This document shows, piece after piece, positions 10,601 through 22,160 of a stretch of 64,000 nt of DNA (its first letter is position 1; the number at the start of each line of letters is the position of its first letter). The DNA comes from Balanoglossus misakiensis (lineage: Eukaryota > Hemichordata): the NCBI GenBank assembly GCA_040954595.2, contig CM082596.2:5208001-5272000 (forward strand), read 5' to 3'. The notes beneath the pieces were generated by a model that saw only the letters and a program-made list of their open reading frames with translations, was not told the DNA's origin and searched no databases. Position numbers and translations under genes: made by a program.

Positions 10601-13600
10601 TGCCAGCTCCAAGTGTGGTTGGTTTTTTGCCCAGAGTCTTCTTTTTGGTGACTTTCTTCTCTTTGCTGTCACCCGGTTTGGCGTTCTCTGTGGCTAAGGT
10701 GTCGCTGTCACTGTCAATGGTTATCGGCTCATCAACTACAATAATATTTTTGAGGAAAAAATGAAGTTAACTTTTCTGTTGACCCTGAAGTGTGGTTAAT
10801 TCTCAGGAAAAGTTCTGTTTGGGGCTCAACAATGCTGCCATGGAATAAAGAAGCTCTAACAAGAAACATTACTCAACATTAGCTCTGTTGTATTCTGAAC
10901 TGTTCCTTCCCCACACTCTCAACACCACATTTCCACACATCTAATACTTGCCTGTACTCGGCTGGGAGGTTGCAGTCTGAGATGTGAGCCGTGTAGCTTC
11001 AGACTCCGATTCACTGTCGAACGATGGAATGGCTCTCGTCTCGGGGGGTTTCAATCCAAAGTCGCTGTCATCAGAGTCTGAGGGGATCTTGAAGGAGTCG
11101 TCTTCCTTGGGTTGGCTAGCAACATTATTAACGGCACCATAACCCTCATCATCGTCGCTGAACCTGTATTTAGTTTGGGGGGCTGTTGACAGACACACAA
11201 ACATTTCTAACGACATGACATCATTAACTCTAATCATGTAAAACACCACTGATGTACAAGGAGACCCTTTTCTGGCCTGCTCAAATGTCCGAAGTATCAT
11301 GACTCAGTCCAAACTGAAATAAAAACAAACAAAATATTCAGATGGCTTACCAGCATCGGAATCCAGATCTAAATCCGATTCCGAGTCGGACCACGGATTC
11401 CTTTTGGCTTTTTTCTTCCCTTTCTTGGCAGGCGACTTAGTGGGTGACCTGGTCTGGGTGGTTTGCTTCTTGGCCTTTTTGTTACCTGCAGAATTAAAAG
11501 AGTCGACGATCAGCAAAAAAATTGCCTTTTTTATTTGTGTAATCGAAACAATAAAACGATTTGTAGACAACTATTTTTTAACATACATTCAGATTATGGC
11601 AAATTCCGGAAAGAGACACTTCAGTCTGGTTGGCAAGGTAACAAAAAAAGCAAAAGATTCAAACTAACCAGATGTCAAGTCTTTCCCCATGGCAAACATA
11701 GCAATTGTGCAAAGTTATCAAAATAAATACTTTAATCACAGATCAGTATTTCTCCAAAGTGTTTCAGTACATTAATTTTTAAGACCCAATCATTTTAAAC
11801 TTGACCATATTCTTGTACATTTTACTATCCTATCAATGTGGATTCTACCGTCTGGTGTTTAATCACATAAATCTGTGCGATATTAATTCATGAGTTTGTA
11901 AATTTCACCCCAGTAAAATGCTGGCTGTAAATGCTCTATATTGCACTGATATTTTACAAGTGCTCAAACAATCTACATTCATATAAGTCTCCACAATTTG
12001 TTTATTTTGAAGAAAAGTTGAACGTGCAACTTAAATGTAACGGCTCGCCTCGGTGTCGACTTTCTCTCTGATAATACAGCATTTTTTCCAGAGCTACACA
12101 CGGATGAAAATCTGTCAGTCACACTAGTGCAGGAAACTGCATTTGAGTCGGACTGACAAACCCAACTAGTGTTGTTCTGTGACAAAGGGGATCTGTGCAA
12201 CGGGCAGCAATACACTGACCTCAAATGTTCCGTGTTACTTGAACTCAAAGACTGGCTGATTAAATTGCTAAAGACACTGTTCGTGCTAAAAGATCTCTTT
12301 GGGGGAAACATGAAATGGCTTTCTGTACCCATTGCGCCGACTTTGACACCCTTCAGCTTCAGTCTCTCCATCAGACTCAATGGTTCGTCGCTGACGGGCT
12401 CTTCCTTGACACTGTCTTCTTTGGCACCAAAGATATCAGACACTGTCTTGTCTTCATTGTCTTCTACCTTTATCGCTTTCTGTAAGATGCACAAAAAAGG
12501 AATTGTCTGAAAAGGGGGGATCTCCATGTGTGAACTAAGACAAGGCATGATATGATCTCGCTGTGAATTCCTGGTAATCAAATCAATTTTCAGTACCAAA
12601 AACTTTGCTATCTCCAAACATAAGTCCGATGCTAAAAATCAAATCTGCATGTAGTTATAATATAAATGTCAGCAGAGACCACTCAGATGAAGCTAATATC
12701 CCATCAGACTACACTTTAAAATAAGAAACATGTACAGTCCCTCAAGTACCTCTATCAAAGCACTGAGAATTTCTTTTGTTTATTTACCCTGCCCCTGCTG
12801 CGTCCTTTGCCTGCACCTTCTGCTCTCTTCTTCACGTCATCAATCCTGGGCACAACCCTTCTGCCCATGGGTGAGGGTTTAGTTTCTTCATATACAGCCT
12901 TTTTCCGGGGTTTCATCTTGCCTTTACCGTGGGCCACAGGACCTGAGGGCAACCGGTCGTCCTCTCTTTCTTGAGCCTCAACCGCCTGCAACCCAAAAAT
13001 ACAAACAGGTATCCCTTTAATAACAGTGATTGGTTGGCATTTCTTTCCTTTGCAAGTTCTTGTTGGGGGGGTTGTCGAAATATACATTACAAAATAGGTG
13101 TCGCCAAGCAAGTCAATGAAATTATAAGTTGCTAAATTTGTCTGATAAATAAAGAATATTACGAGTCAGCATTTTCAACGTGTTATCTCAAAATGGCAAT
13201 AGCATTTTCAAGTTCTAGATTGAATTTTCTTATTTTCTTTGCCCAAACCAGATTCAAAATTTAATGAAAATGACCAGAGGAAGTTGAGTACTTACATCAA
13301 GCTTCTCAGAGAAGGCATTTAAATCGTCAATCCACAGATCATTGGGCGTCTTCATTCGCAGGTCTGATAGTTCGGCAGCCTGTGTAATTAAACAAAAATG
13401 ACAAAGCGTAGCTCAGTAAACAATTTTGTGATATACTGGTACTTGACACTTATCTTCAAAGCAGATGACATGAACTCAACACATATGTTGTCTGATGCAA
13501 AAACAGCCAAATTCGGTTGTTTATATGACAGCCAATAAAGGAAAAAAATGACCATGAATTGGTTTATCTTTCTGCACTGACCTTTTCATCTCTGTGTTTG

Positions 13601-16600
13601 AGGAGTTCATCTTTCTTTTCTCTGGACAGACTCATCAAGGGCATGTTCAGCAGATAGTTGAAGTCGACACCCGTGCCCGACGCTGTCGAGAACTGACTGG
13701 ATGTGTCGTCATCATCGTCTTCCATCTCATCATCTTTGCCTTGATTCTGTGATTCTTTCCACGACTTGACTGGGTCCGAATCATAGCCGCGCTGCACAAG
13801 CATCGATATCACATCTTTCTTCTTCTTGTTTTCTGGAAAGAGATAAAAAATGATCACAAAGATCGTCTTTGTATCACAATCAATCATAGCAACTCGACAA
13901 CCTCATCTCAGTCATTAAACCCAAAGCAGGGATGTCGAATATTTCCATTGCAGGTGCCATATTACTCTTATAGGAAACAATTGGGTTGGACCAAACCATG
14001 GTAATGAAAGGGTTAAGGCAATGCCTGGATACACACACAAAAATAAGAACCGTCAGCTCACCGATGACAATGGTGCCCTCGATCTTCTCCAAGATGAACC
14101 GCGCTTGGTTGTCCAACCTCAGAGACTCGGCTGCCAACATGCCTTCCAGGTACGCCTTACGAATCCTGTACCGCTCCAGTCGCAGATCAAAGAACTCTCT
14201 GAAGATTTCTGTGACACTGTCGTATTTCCTGATGCAGCCATTGGAATCGAAAAGCACCTGCAGCAAAAAAGTCAAAGTCAAATGTGATTCAAAAGAGTGT
14301 ACAAAATGCTGGAATTTACATAAATCCAGAAAAATAACAGTGCTATAGGACACTGACAAGACTAACCATAATGGGTGATTTCTTACACCAACACAACGGT
14401 CAATCTTTCAGCACTCTATCTAAACTGCATGTTGGTGTGCTGGCTAACTCTTTTTTGTCTCGGAAATCTCTCCTTCCTGACAGAGGGTACACATGTTGTA
14501 CTTACACTGTTGGTCTGTGAAAGCGTTGTTTGCAATTTGAAGACTTTATGAAGGCCTTGCTCTTCTGCTTTGAACAGTTTGTCTTCTGTCATTTTGATGA
14601 CAAACTTGACAGTGGTGTCAGTGTGGTACTCTTTGTAATCACTGAAAAAGAACATTTAAAAAAATGCAATTATTTTGATAGTTCCAAGCCATAGAGTGTT
14701 TGTCAGAAATCAGTTTCAGGGTTAATAGGCTGTACTGTACTTTTGAAAAGCAAGTTATCAGAACCACACAATCTTTCTACTTAGCTTTTCACACAACATT
14801 GCGATTTTTCTTCTGGTACACTTACGTAATCATAGGAGGAACTTTCTCTGTTCCATGGAGCATGGGTTCCAAGACCGTCTCTTTGTAAGTCTGGGTCCAG
14901 GTTCTGATTGGCAGTTCTGTGATCTCTAACGTGTTGTTGTCAATGATCGCGATCTCTCCGTTGCAGGCGTAGCGGTTCTCTTCGATCTCCTCGATGGTTC
15001 CGCTGAAGTTCTTGTAGGACGGGAGCTGTGTGGGAATTTTGACCATTCAATAAGATAAGGATTACACTGCACACTATCTACAGCTCAGAGTTATTTGTGC
15101 CTTGCAATTCAAACTTCATAATACATAAATATTGGACAACACAGTCCAACGCAGCACTCACCATTGGCAGAGGCTCTTCTCCATCAATCATCCTCCTGCA
15201 GTTGGCGACAACTTCCCGGACGTCGTAGTTCTGGACTTTGGTGCTCCATCCGGTACCGATGCCGTCCGCTCCGTTGATGAGAACCATGGGAATGATGGGG
15301 CAGTACCACTCGGGCTCAATGCGCTGATTGTCATCGTACAAGTAAGTCAGATTGAAGTCATCATTTGCAGGGAACACCAATCTGGCGAGGGCGCTGTGAA
15401 AAGATAGACCCAAATGTCAGCGTTCACAGTTTATACTCGACTTTCATTCAAGTATTGATTCTTTCAATACCTGCACGCACAACTCAAAGGTTTGCTCTTA
15501 CAGATTCAGGATTTATAAAGCTCAAAGTTACTCAAATCTCAAGCCCAGGTTTGCTATTAGAGAAACCATCTCTTACCTTAGCATGGTGAAAATGTATCTG
15601 GGACTAGCTGCATCCTTGCCACCGTGAAGTCTGGTACCAAACTGACCCACGGGCTGCAGCAAGTTCAAGTTATTGCTGCCCACAAAATTCTGGGCTAAAT
15701 TGATGATGGTGCTCATCAGGGAAGTCTGGAAAAGCATGAAAAATAGAATTATTTCAGGTTAGTGATTGTGAATAATTCTGGTGGTTTACAAGCCTGCTGT
15801 AGATCTACACCAGCAGTGTATCACACATTTAGTACAGCACCATGGATCTAAGTCTAACAAATTTGACATCCTACGAATTCAAGATTCACACTCCTCTGAA
15901 AATTATCCCCAAGCACTCACTTCACCGTGGTGGTAGGCAGACTTCTCAGCAATGGAACCTGCCAACTGGGCCACTTTGACTTCCCGCTTGTCATTTCTCT
16001 TGAAGCAAGTGAACAACACCTTACGCTGACCGGGTTTGAGACCTACAGTGTCACAGAAGAATGAAAGAGGATGTTCACATATCAGAGAGTTTAATGCAGA
16101 CGCTGAAATATTGGAAACGAACTCTTCATTTCTCATCCCGTTAACGATCCCAATTTTTGAATGCACTCACCATCGACCATGGATGGAATAGACCTTTCGT
16201 TGTCTGCGTTGGAGAACAGAACCAACTCCTTGTTGACAAAGTCATTGTACGAGATGTACCTGGTCTCTTTGTTGTACAGGTAGAGCTGAAAGAGAGAACA
16301 AAGAATCCAGTTGGCAAAAAGGACTTGAATATGCAACTTCAGACTTTTCAACCTGTGTGTACTCCCCTCAAGTGAGATCAACAAGGTCGTTAATTAACAT
16401 GTTGGTACCCCTACGAATTTGTCAAGGGGCAACCAGACCAGCACCCCCTTAAAATGTCAATCACACATCAGAGATATTACAGTACCAGAGTGGAATCCTC
16501 CCAAAATATTCTGGCAAAGGAAGACAATCATGAAACACTGATACTTACATCAGACAAACCGTCCTCCCTTCTACGTTTCCTCTCAGCCAGCCACTCTGTC

Positions 16601-19600
16601 AACCACTCCTTCCGCTCCTCACACTTCTTCTTGCTAAAGGCAAGGGTGATCGCAGCATCGTCGTCGGGGCCACCATACTTGAACGGAATCCGGTGGCGGG
16701 TCATGTCCGCAAAGTATTCCTTGGCCTCCTTGTTGGTGCTCGTACCCAAACCTTACAAGTTTAAGAAAAGACAAAATGATGGTCCAAATACACCCTTGTA
16801 CATTGATGACTTTTTCAATAGTTTTTTCCCCCATGGATTTTTTGTTCACATTTTATCTGGTAACATCAGTCACATGCATAGCTCCTTGTACAACACTGTT
16901 GTCCGTCAGGTGATCATAGTTCCGAAATGAAATCATAAGTCACAACAACTGTCGCGCCCATGCCAAAAAAGACAAACCTTTGTAGTACTTTATCTTCCAT
17001 GATGTGTAGTTTGGAGTGGCTTTCTTCCACTCTTCAAATTCCGGCAGACTGTAGAAGGGCATCGACTGCGTCCCCTTGCTCACCTACGAAGTCAAAGTTC
17101 ATTGTCAATGTTTAACCTTTTTCAAATAAACTGTAGATACTGGTAGTGCATTACACTACAGATTAGCAGCAGACAATATCACATCTTATGAAGATGTACG
17201 ATTAAGAGTAATTGAAAAATCCAACATAACTCACCTTGACAATAGGAGTGATGAACTCTTCTAAAAAGTTCATTTTAAGTAAACTGGGCCAGTTGTGGTG
17301 AATGAAATTGATCAGCAGCCCTTTGATGTGGGAACCGTCCTGGTCCTGATCTGTCATGATCATCAGCCTGCCGTATCTCAGCGTCTTCAAGATGTCTTCC
17401 GAGTCGTAAGACTTCTTGTACTGAAGACCCATGATTTTGATGATGTTGTTGATCTCAGCATTCTCCATGATCTGTGTGTGTTACAAGCAGAATCATTTAC
17501 TACTGCAATCCAAACTAAGCGTATATAACATATGTTGCAAACCAGAAATGATTCTTGATGATCGAATATAGGTCAGATCAATATCCTTCCCAGAGTTGGT
17601 TACCTGCTTATGTGTGGCCTCCCTGACGTTGAGAAGTTTACCACGTAATGGGAACACGCCGAACTTGTCCCTGCCAACCACCGACAGACCGCTCACAGCC
17701 AATGTCTTGGCTGAGTCTCCCTCTGTCAGGATAAGCGTGCAGCCTCTAGAGTTCTTGGTTCCAGCGTCATTGGCGTCGTCCAGCTTGGGAATGCCTTTCA
17801 GTTTGGACATCTTGGTGGCATGGCACTTCTTGTTCAGCTGGGTCTGCGCCTTGATCTTCATCCAGTTGACGATACTCTCCACTATGCCGCAGCCCATGGC
17901 CTGTACACAGAAGTTCAATAAAAAAATCACTCTACTTTTCAAATTCAATTACGGACAAGCCACTGGTCTGCACAGGGGTTCAATAAGTAATCAGGATTTT
18001 GTTTTTTTGATTCAAATATGGACAAGCATATTGAGACAATATTCTGATGGACCACGACACAAAACAAAGGTTTTTGAATGAAACATAGATATACATGTTT
18101 TCCTAGGTATGCATTTATCCACCAGGTTATTCGTACTGCCATCACCATTTCTTCCTGCATCTAGTGTTTACAGAACACAACATTTCAACTCTGATATAAG
18201 CCTTTTTATTTACATTTGCATCAAAAGAATTTTGTCAGCAAAATTACTAATGCATCTGTGACATCAAAGAAAATGATCCATCAACAAATATCTCAGACAA
18301 CACTGACCTGTTTGATGAATTTATCACTCAGCTTACATGTGGATCCAAACTTCTTGGCTTGCAGAGTCATGTTCTCTTTGGTTTGCGAATCAAAGGAGGG
18401 ATTCTCCACCAAGCAGTTCACAAATACCCACAGATGAGTCTTGATCTGAAACAACATTATTGGTTTATAATGAAGTTTAATTTTCCACATCACAAGGTTT
18501 TGTTCTCATCATATATGTATCTGGAAATCAAAACAACTGTTCTACGTGTGGCCAGGTTTGTGTCGTTTGCAGGGCACACAAACTGCTATTTGATCATTTA
18601 AATTTAAAAGAATGCATCAGAAAAACTTACCTGGAAGGGCTTTATATTAATTCCTCCTTTATTCTTTCTCTTGACAGTTTCCATTAATTTCGACACAAGC
18701 TGATCAACAACATAATCAATATGTCTCCCACCCTAGAAAAAAAAACACAACAAGAAACAAATTTATAAAAAATTCATACGTGTGAAAATACAAACTTCAA
18801 ACCTAACAGGACAACACTGCCACAAACTTACCTTAGTCGTAGCAATGCTATTGACAAAGCTGACTTGCTGGAAGCCTTGCTCACTCATAGCGACGCACAC
18901 CTCCCATCTGTCATTCACCACTTCGTGTACGACTTTCAGGGGTTCGTTGGTCTCCGTTGTCCTGTCCTTGACGTAGAGGTCAACATAATCACGGAAGTCT
19001 TTTACCTGTTGATGATATATGTCACACCAAGGTGGATTATGGAAGGTGCTCTTGTGTTCATAAGTACTATCCAACAATAATTCTATGCTAACTGTAGAAT
19101 TCCTATGCAATTTGTAGCCACTCAGAGTCACCAGCTGCACTATGAGTTTCCAACAGCCTAAAATCAATATTTTGGCCATGTAACAAAGAGCTTGACACCA
19201 TAAGGGGCAGAAAAAATGATAAAAAATTCAAATTGTCATGTGTGAAGAACCACAGAACACTGGAACAGTCTGTGTGCAACACTTCTTTCCTCTGGAGGAA
19301 AAACAACAGAGATCAGGATAAAAGTTTCACTTACAGGAAGTCTCTTGCCATTCAGAAACACTCTCACACCTTTCGTGACACCAGCGATGTCGTAAGCACG
19401 TCTCGTCAACAAAGCAACTGTGTCCCTGTCCAGACGCTCCATTTTAAACTTGGCAAGATCCGGCTGGAAGGAGATCTCTGTGAAGTCCTTTCCGTCGAAT
19501 GGTTTGATGTTGTTGTCCCCGGCTTTTGTCATGTTATTCTTCCATGTCTACAAGAAAAAGAAATGTTACTTACAAAAAGGGATTGCTGATACGGTGGGGG

Positions 19601-22160
19601 ACACCAGCCATACAAGGCTGTCTGCCTAGTATGGTTGATTAGCCATCATTTTCCAAAATCATACACTCTCTCAGTAAACTGGGAGACCAATTAATGAGTT
19701 CCGAATCCATACGCTCTAGTACTTTCACATATGAAAGTGATATCTAACTCAAACCTTCAAGACTTTCGAACGTTGCATGAAATATGTCACAAACCTGTTT
19801 GAATTGTTTGCCATACTCTTTGGATGCTGTCGCCACTGTGAATTTCGTGCTGAATATATTGCACAGTTTTGCACCATAACCGTTTCGACCACCTGAAACA
19901 TGCAAGGAATGTATAGCAGAGTTGATCATACTGGGGGCCATGAAAATTGCCAATAATATCACTGCATTGGTTGCTATAGGTTACAACAAACTGATTTGAC
20001 CAAAGTTCCTCCTACCTGTCACTTTCCTCTCTTCATCGTTGTAATTACTGGACGTCAGAAGGTGCCCAAAGATCAGTGAGGGAACGTAGATTTTCTCAAC
20101 TTGGTGGACGATCACTGGAATTCCTTTCCCGTTATTCCAAATACTTATTAGATTGCTCTCTCTATCAGGTAAAATGCACAAAATATACTTCAGCAAAGAT
20201 TTGTTCCCTTCTTAACAGAAATTCACAAAACAGATATGGTGTATGTTGACTACTGTTTCTCTACATGTGCTTACTCACTGAATATCCGGGTCTACTGTAC
20301 ATGCAAGAACCAGACTAGGAGTTTCAGAATGAAATATGGTCACAAGGGAATGTCATTTAAAACATAACTCTCAGAACATTCATTTTTGGTGATACTGAAA
20401 TTTCTCTAACTTCAAAAACTTACGGATCAATGGTGATTTTAATACAATCCATTTTGGGATCCCTTTGTTTGTTATCTGCAGCGTTGACTGTAAGGAGAAA
20501 AAAAAACAATCAATGGTCACATTATTCAAGTGGAATAACTCATGGTTTCGACATTGTATAGTAAATTGCTGTAGCATGACAATGGTAAACCATTGGGCAT
20601 ATGTACATGTACTACCTTACCATTGTCAACATTTTTAGCAAATACTACACAAATTAATGCTTTGATAACAATCGTGATGATATATTTCAAAAATCAAATC
20701 AACACAATGGTGTATCAATTATTTACAGCATTTTTAATGATTTATACCAAAACAAACCTAGAAAAATAATGCCAACTTACCTAAAATTTCATCAAATATT
20801 TTGTACAGACCAGGCACAAATGTGATTTCTCTGTACACAAGACTTCCATTCTCTCCAACATCTTTATCAAACACCCACATGGACTGAAAAATTAGGAATA
20901 TTGCATAATAAATTATTTGTTGCCATGGACCACTTCGCGGATAGAATAACGCAGGGGGATGTGGGGCAGTTTGCGTTCTGAGCGCGTGCGTTGTACTAGA
21001 CGCTAGCCTATGTTGAACACAAATTATCCCATCATGCATTGCAGATACCCTATCCGCGAAGTGGTCTATGTTTGTAGTTACAAACTAAATACAAACACTT
21101 TATTTAACACACTACAATAAATAAACCATTTACCTGCGTGACTGGTTCAACAGATCCAATGTATGTATCAGGACGGAGCAAAATATGCTCCAGCTGGGTT
21201 TTTTTCTGATAGATACGTTCGACAGAGAGACGCTTTCCCCCCTTCTTGCTTGTCTCCTTTTTAGGACCATCTTCGTTGGCTACTGCTGCAGCTGCAGACT
21301 TTTCTTTGGCTTCTTTCTGTTTAGCCTCATTCTTCTTGTTTGCATTGTCAAACAGGGTCTACAACATAAAAATACAGGAATTATATGTTTGAATGCTGTA
21401 AGCTGTACCGTTGGGGAGGGGGTAATCAGCCACACCCCCCCCCCCCCCCCCCAACAGTTCAGCTGCCTACCACAGCTAAAGATGGCGGTGTTTACATTTT
21501 GACTGCCAAAGATCAATGTTTGCGGTCCAATCGTTTTCAAAATACATTATCATTGAAAAAGGTGTGTAATATATTCCAAAGGGAAAGAATTTGACTCCAA
21601 TTGTCATCCAGGCAAGCAGTATGAAAGTACAATGTATTTTATACTAGTCTTTCAAATCTACATGTACTTGTAACTTTCTATGTGTCGGTTACCTTCAGTG
21701 GGCCCTCCGACATCGTGACTATCGTCTCACTCTGTATCGCCTGTTGTATCGAAAACCGTTCTTCAATTTTGGTACCGCTCTATCCTAACGACCTGAAGTT
21801 AACCCACAGACCGTTTTTTCCCCACTTCGCTTTCAGAAAACTCGAGGCCTGTCAAGTTTCCGGGATCTGGTTTTGACACACGTTTCTTTGCAAAATCAAA
21901 ATACAACGTTCACCGCCAAAAATTTGAACCAATCCTGGTGACGGATTTTGATCATGTGGGATATTTACATAATACCGTTTGCTACTGTTCCGTGATTTTA
22001 CGGGAACATGGGGAATGAGAGGTCACAGGTCACACCGATTCCGAACAAAACTTCCCTTGCATTTTAACGAAAAATAAGACATCCTTACCACCCACGTCAG
22101 CTTTCCAGGGCCTCCATTGCCGCCTGAATTATCATCTGATCCAAACGATCCCGGATCCAT
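7601..22160 (-). CDS. TOP2: DNA topoisomerase II (type IIA), complete, 31 exons
   Basis: ATP-dependent strand-passage enzyme of the nucleus, about 1,681 aa. Exons (minus): 22160-22089, 21358-21134, 20883-20781, 20487-20424, 20161-20016, 19892-19795, 19547-19335, 19005-18832, 18732-18631, 18445-18308, 17900-17604, 17471-17235, 17083-16978, 16751-16549, 16285-16171, 16042-15921, 15725-15577, 15393-15162, 15025-14826, 14641-14506, 14257-14062, 13832-13582, 13379-13296, 12985-12788, 12479-12329, 11485-11351, 11182-10952, 10735-10595, 10485-10372, 8933-8728, 7807-7601. All phases close. Motifs seen: NGKGIPV and GRNGYGAK (GHKL ATPase), SQTKE (QTK loop), EGDSAK (Glu ~505) and DQDQDGSH (~585) of [18 protein letters not shown], and SPRYIFT with the catalytic Tyr at ~849. 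The tail has NPWSDSESD and ends with [13 protein letters not shown], like the vertebrate C-terminus. The tail is longer than in human TOP2A/B. The intron after 10952 has a GC donor, and the donor after 12329 (GTACAG) is the least certain. Confidence 0.96.
8153..8249. repeat. Family A inverted-repeat element, copy 3
   Basis: Flanked by TTAA at both ends: TTAACCGCTTCCCCACCATGG at the left and GGGGGTGAAAGGGTTAA at the right. Located in the last TOP2 intron, only 20 bp from a second, unrelated TTAA-flanked element. Confidence 0.85.
8270..8624. mobile_element. Long-palindrome MITE with TTAA target duplication, family B
   Basis: A nearly full-length inverted repeat. The left arm begins AGGGACAAAGTCTCTCTCTC and the right arm ends with its complement (GAGAGAGACTTTGCCCCT). 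Both sides are bounded by TTAA (8270-8273, 8621-8624), the target duplication typical of piggyBac-type transposons. The arms run about 150 bp each, so the transcript would fold into a long hairpin. No coding capacity. A truncated relative lies at 46250. Confidence 0.88.
10951..10952 (-). other. GC donor splice site in TOP2
   Basis: The exon 11182-10952 ends ACAG and is followed by GCAAGT, not GT. AG|GCAAGT is the usual context of the rare GC-AG introns. The next exon (10735) continues in phase, which supports the call. Confidence 0.8.
11979..12328 (-). other. Possible read-through coding extension of TOP2 exon 25
   Basis: After the proposed donor at 12328 the exon 25 frame stays open for about 115 further codons to a stop at 11979. 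The stretch is Ser/Asn/Lys-rich (for example [17 protein letters not shown]) and ends [10 protein letters not shown]. It could be an alternative terminal exon giving a TOP2 with a truncated tail, or chance openness of intron sequence. A second donor-like site, TTGAG|GTCAGT, occurs within it but gives an immediate stop when joined to the next exon. Confidence 0.3.
13915..14016. repeat. Family A inverted-repeat element, copy 4 (inverted)
   Basis: TTAA at 13915 and GAAAGGGTTAA at the right end, with GGTTGGACCAAACCATGGTAA inside; the reverse orientation of the other copies. In TOP2 intron 21. Confidence 0.7.
20928..21066. mobile_element. 139-bp MITE with 17-bp perfect terminal inverted repeats, family C
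   Basis: GACCACTTCGCGGATAG at the left end and its exact complement CTATCCGCGAAGTGGTC at the right. No ORF. It lies in TOP2 intron 2. Only one copy is present in the window. Confidence 0.85.
21431..21452. repeat. Poly-C tract
   Basis: About 21 consecutive C residues following ACAC, in TOP2 intron 1. A G-rich transcript on the TOP2 sense strand results. Confidence 0.8.
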
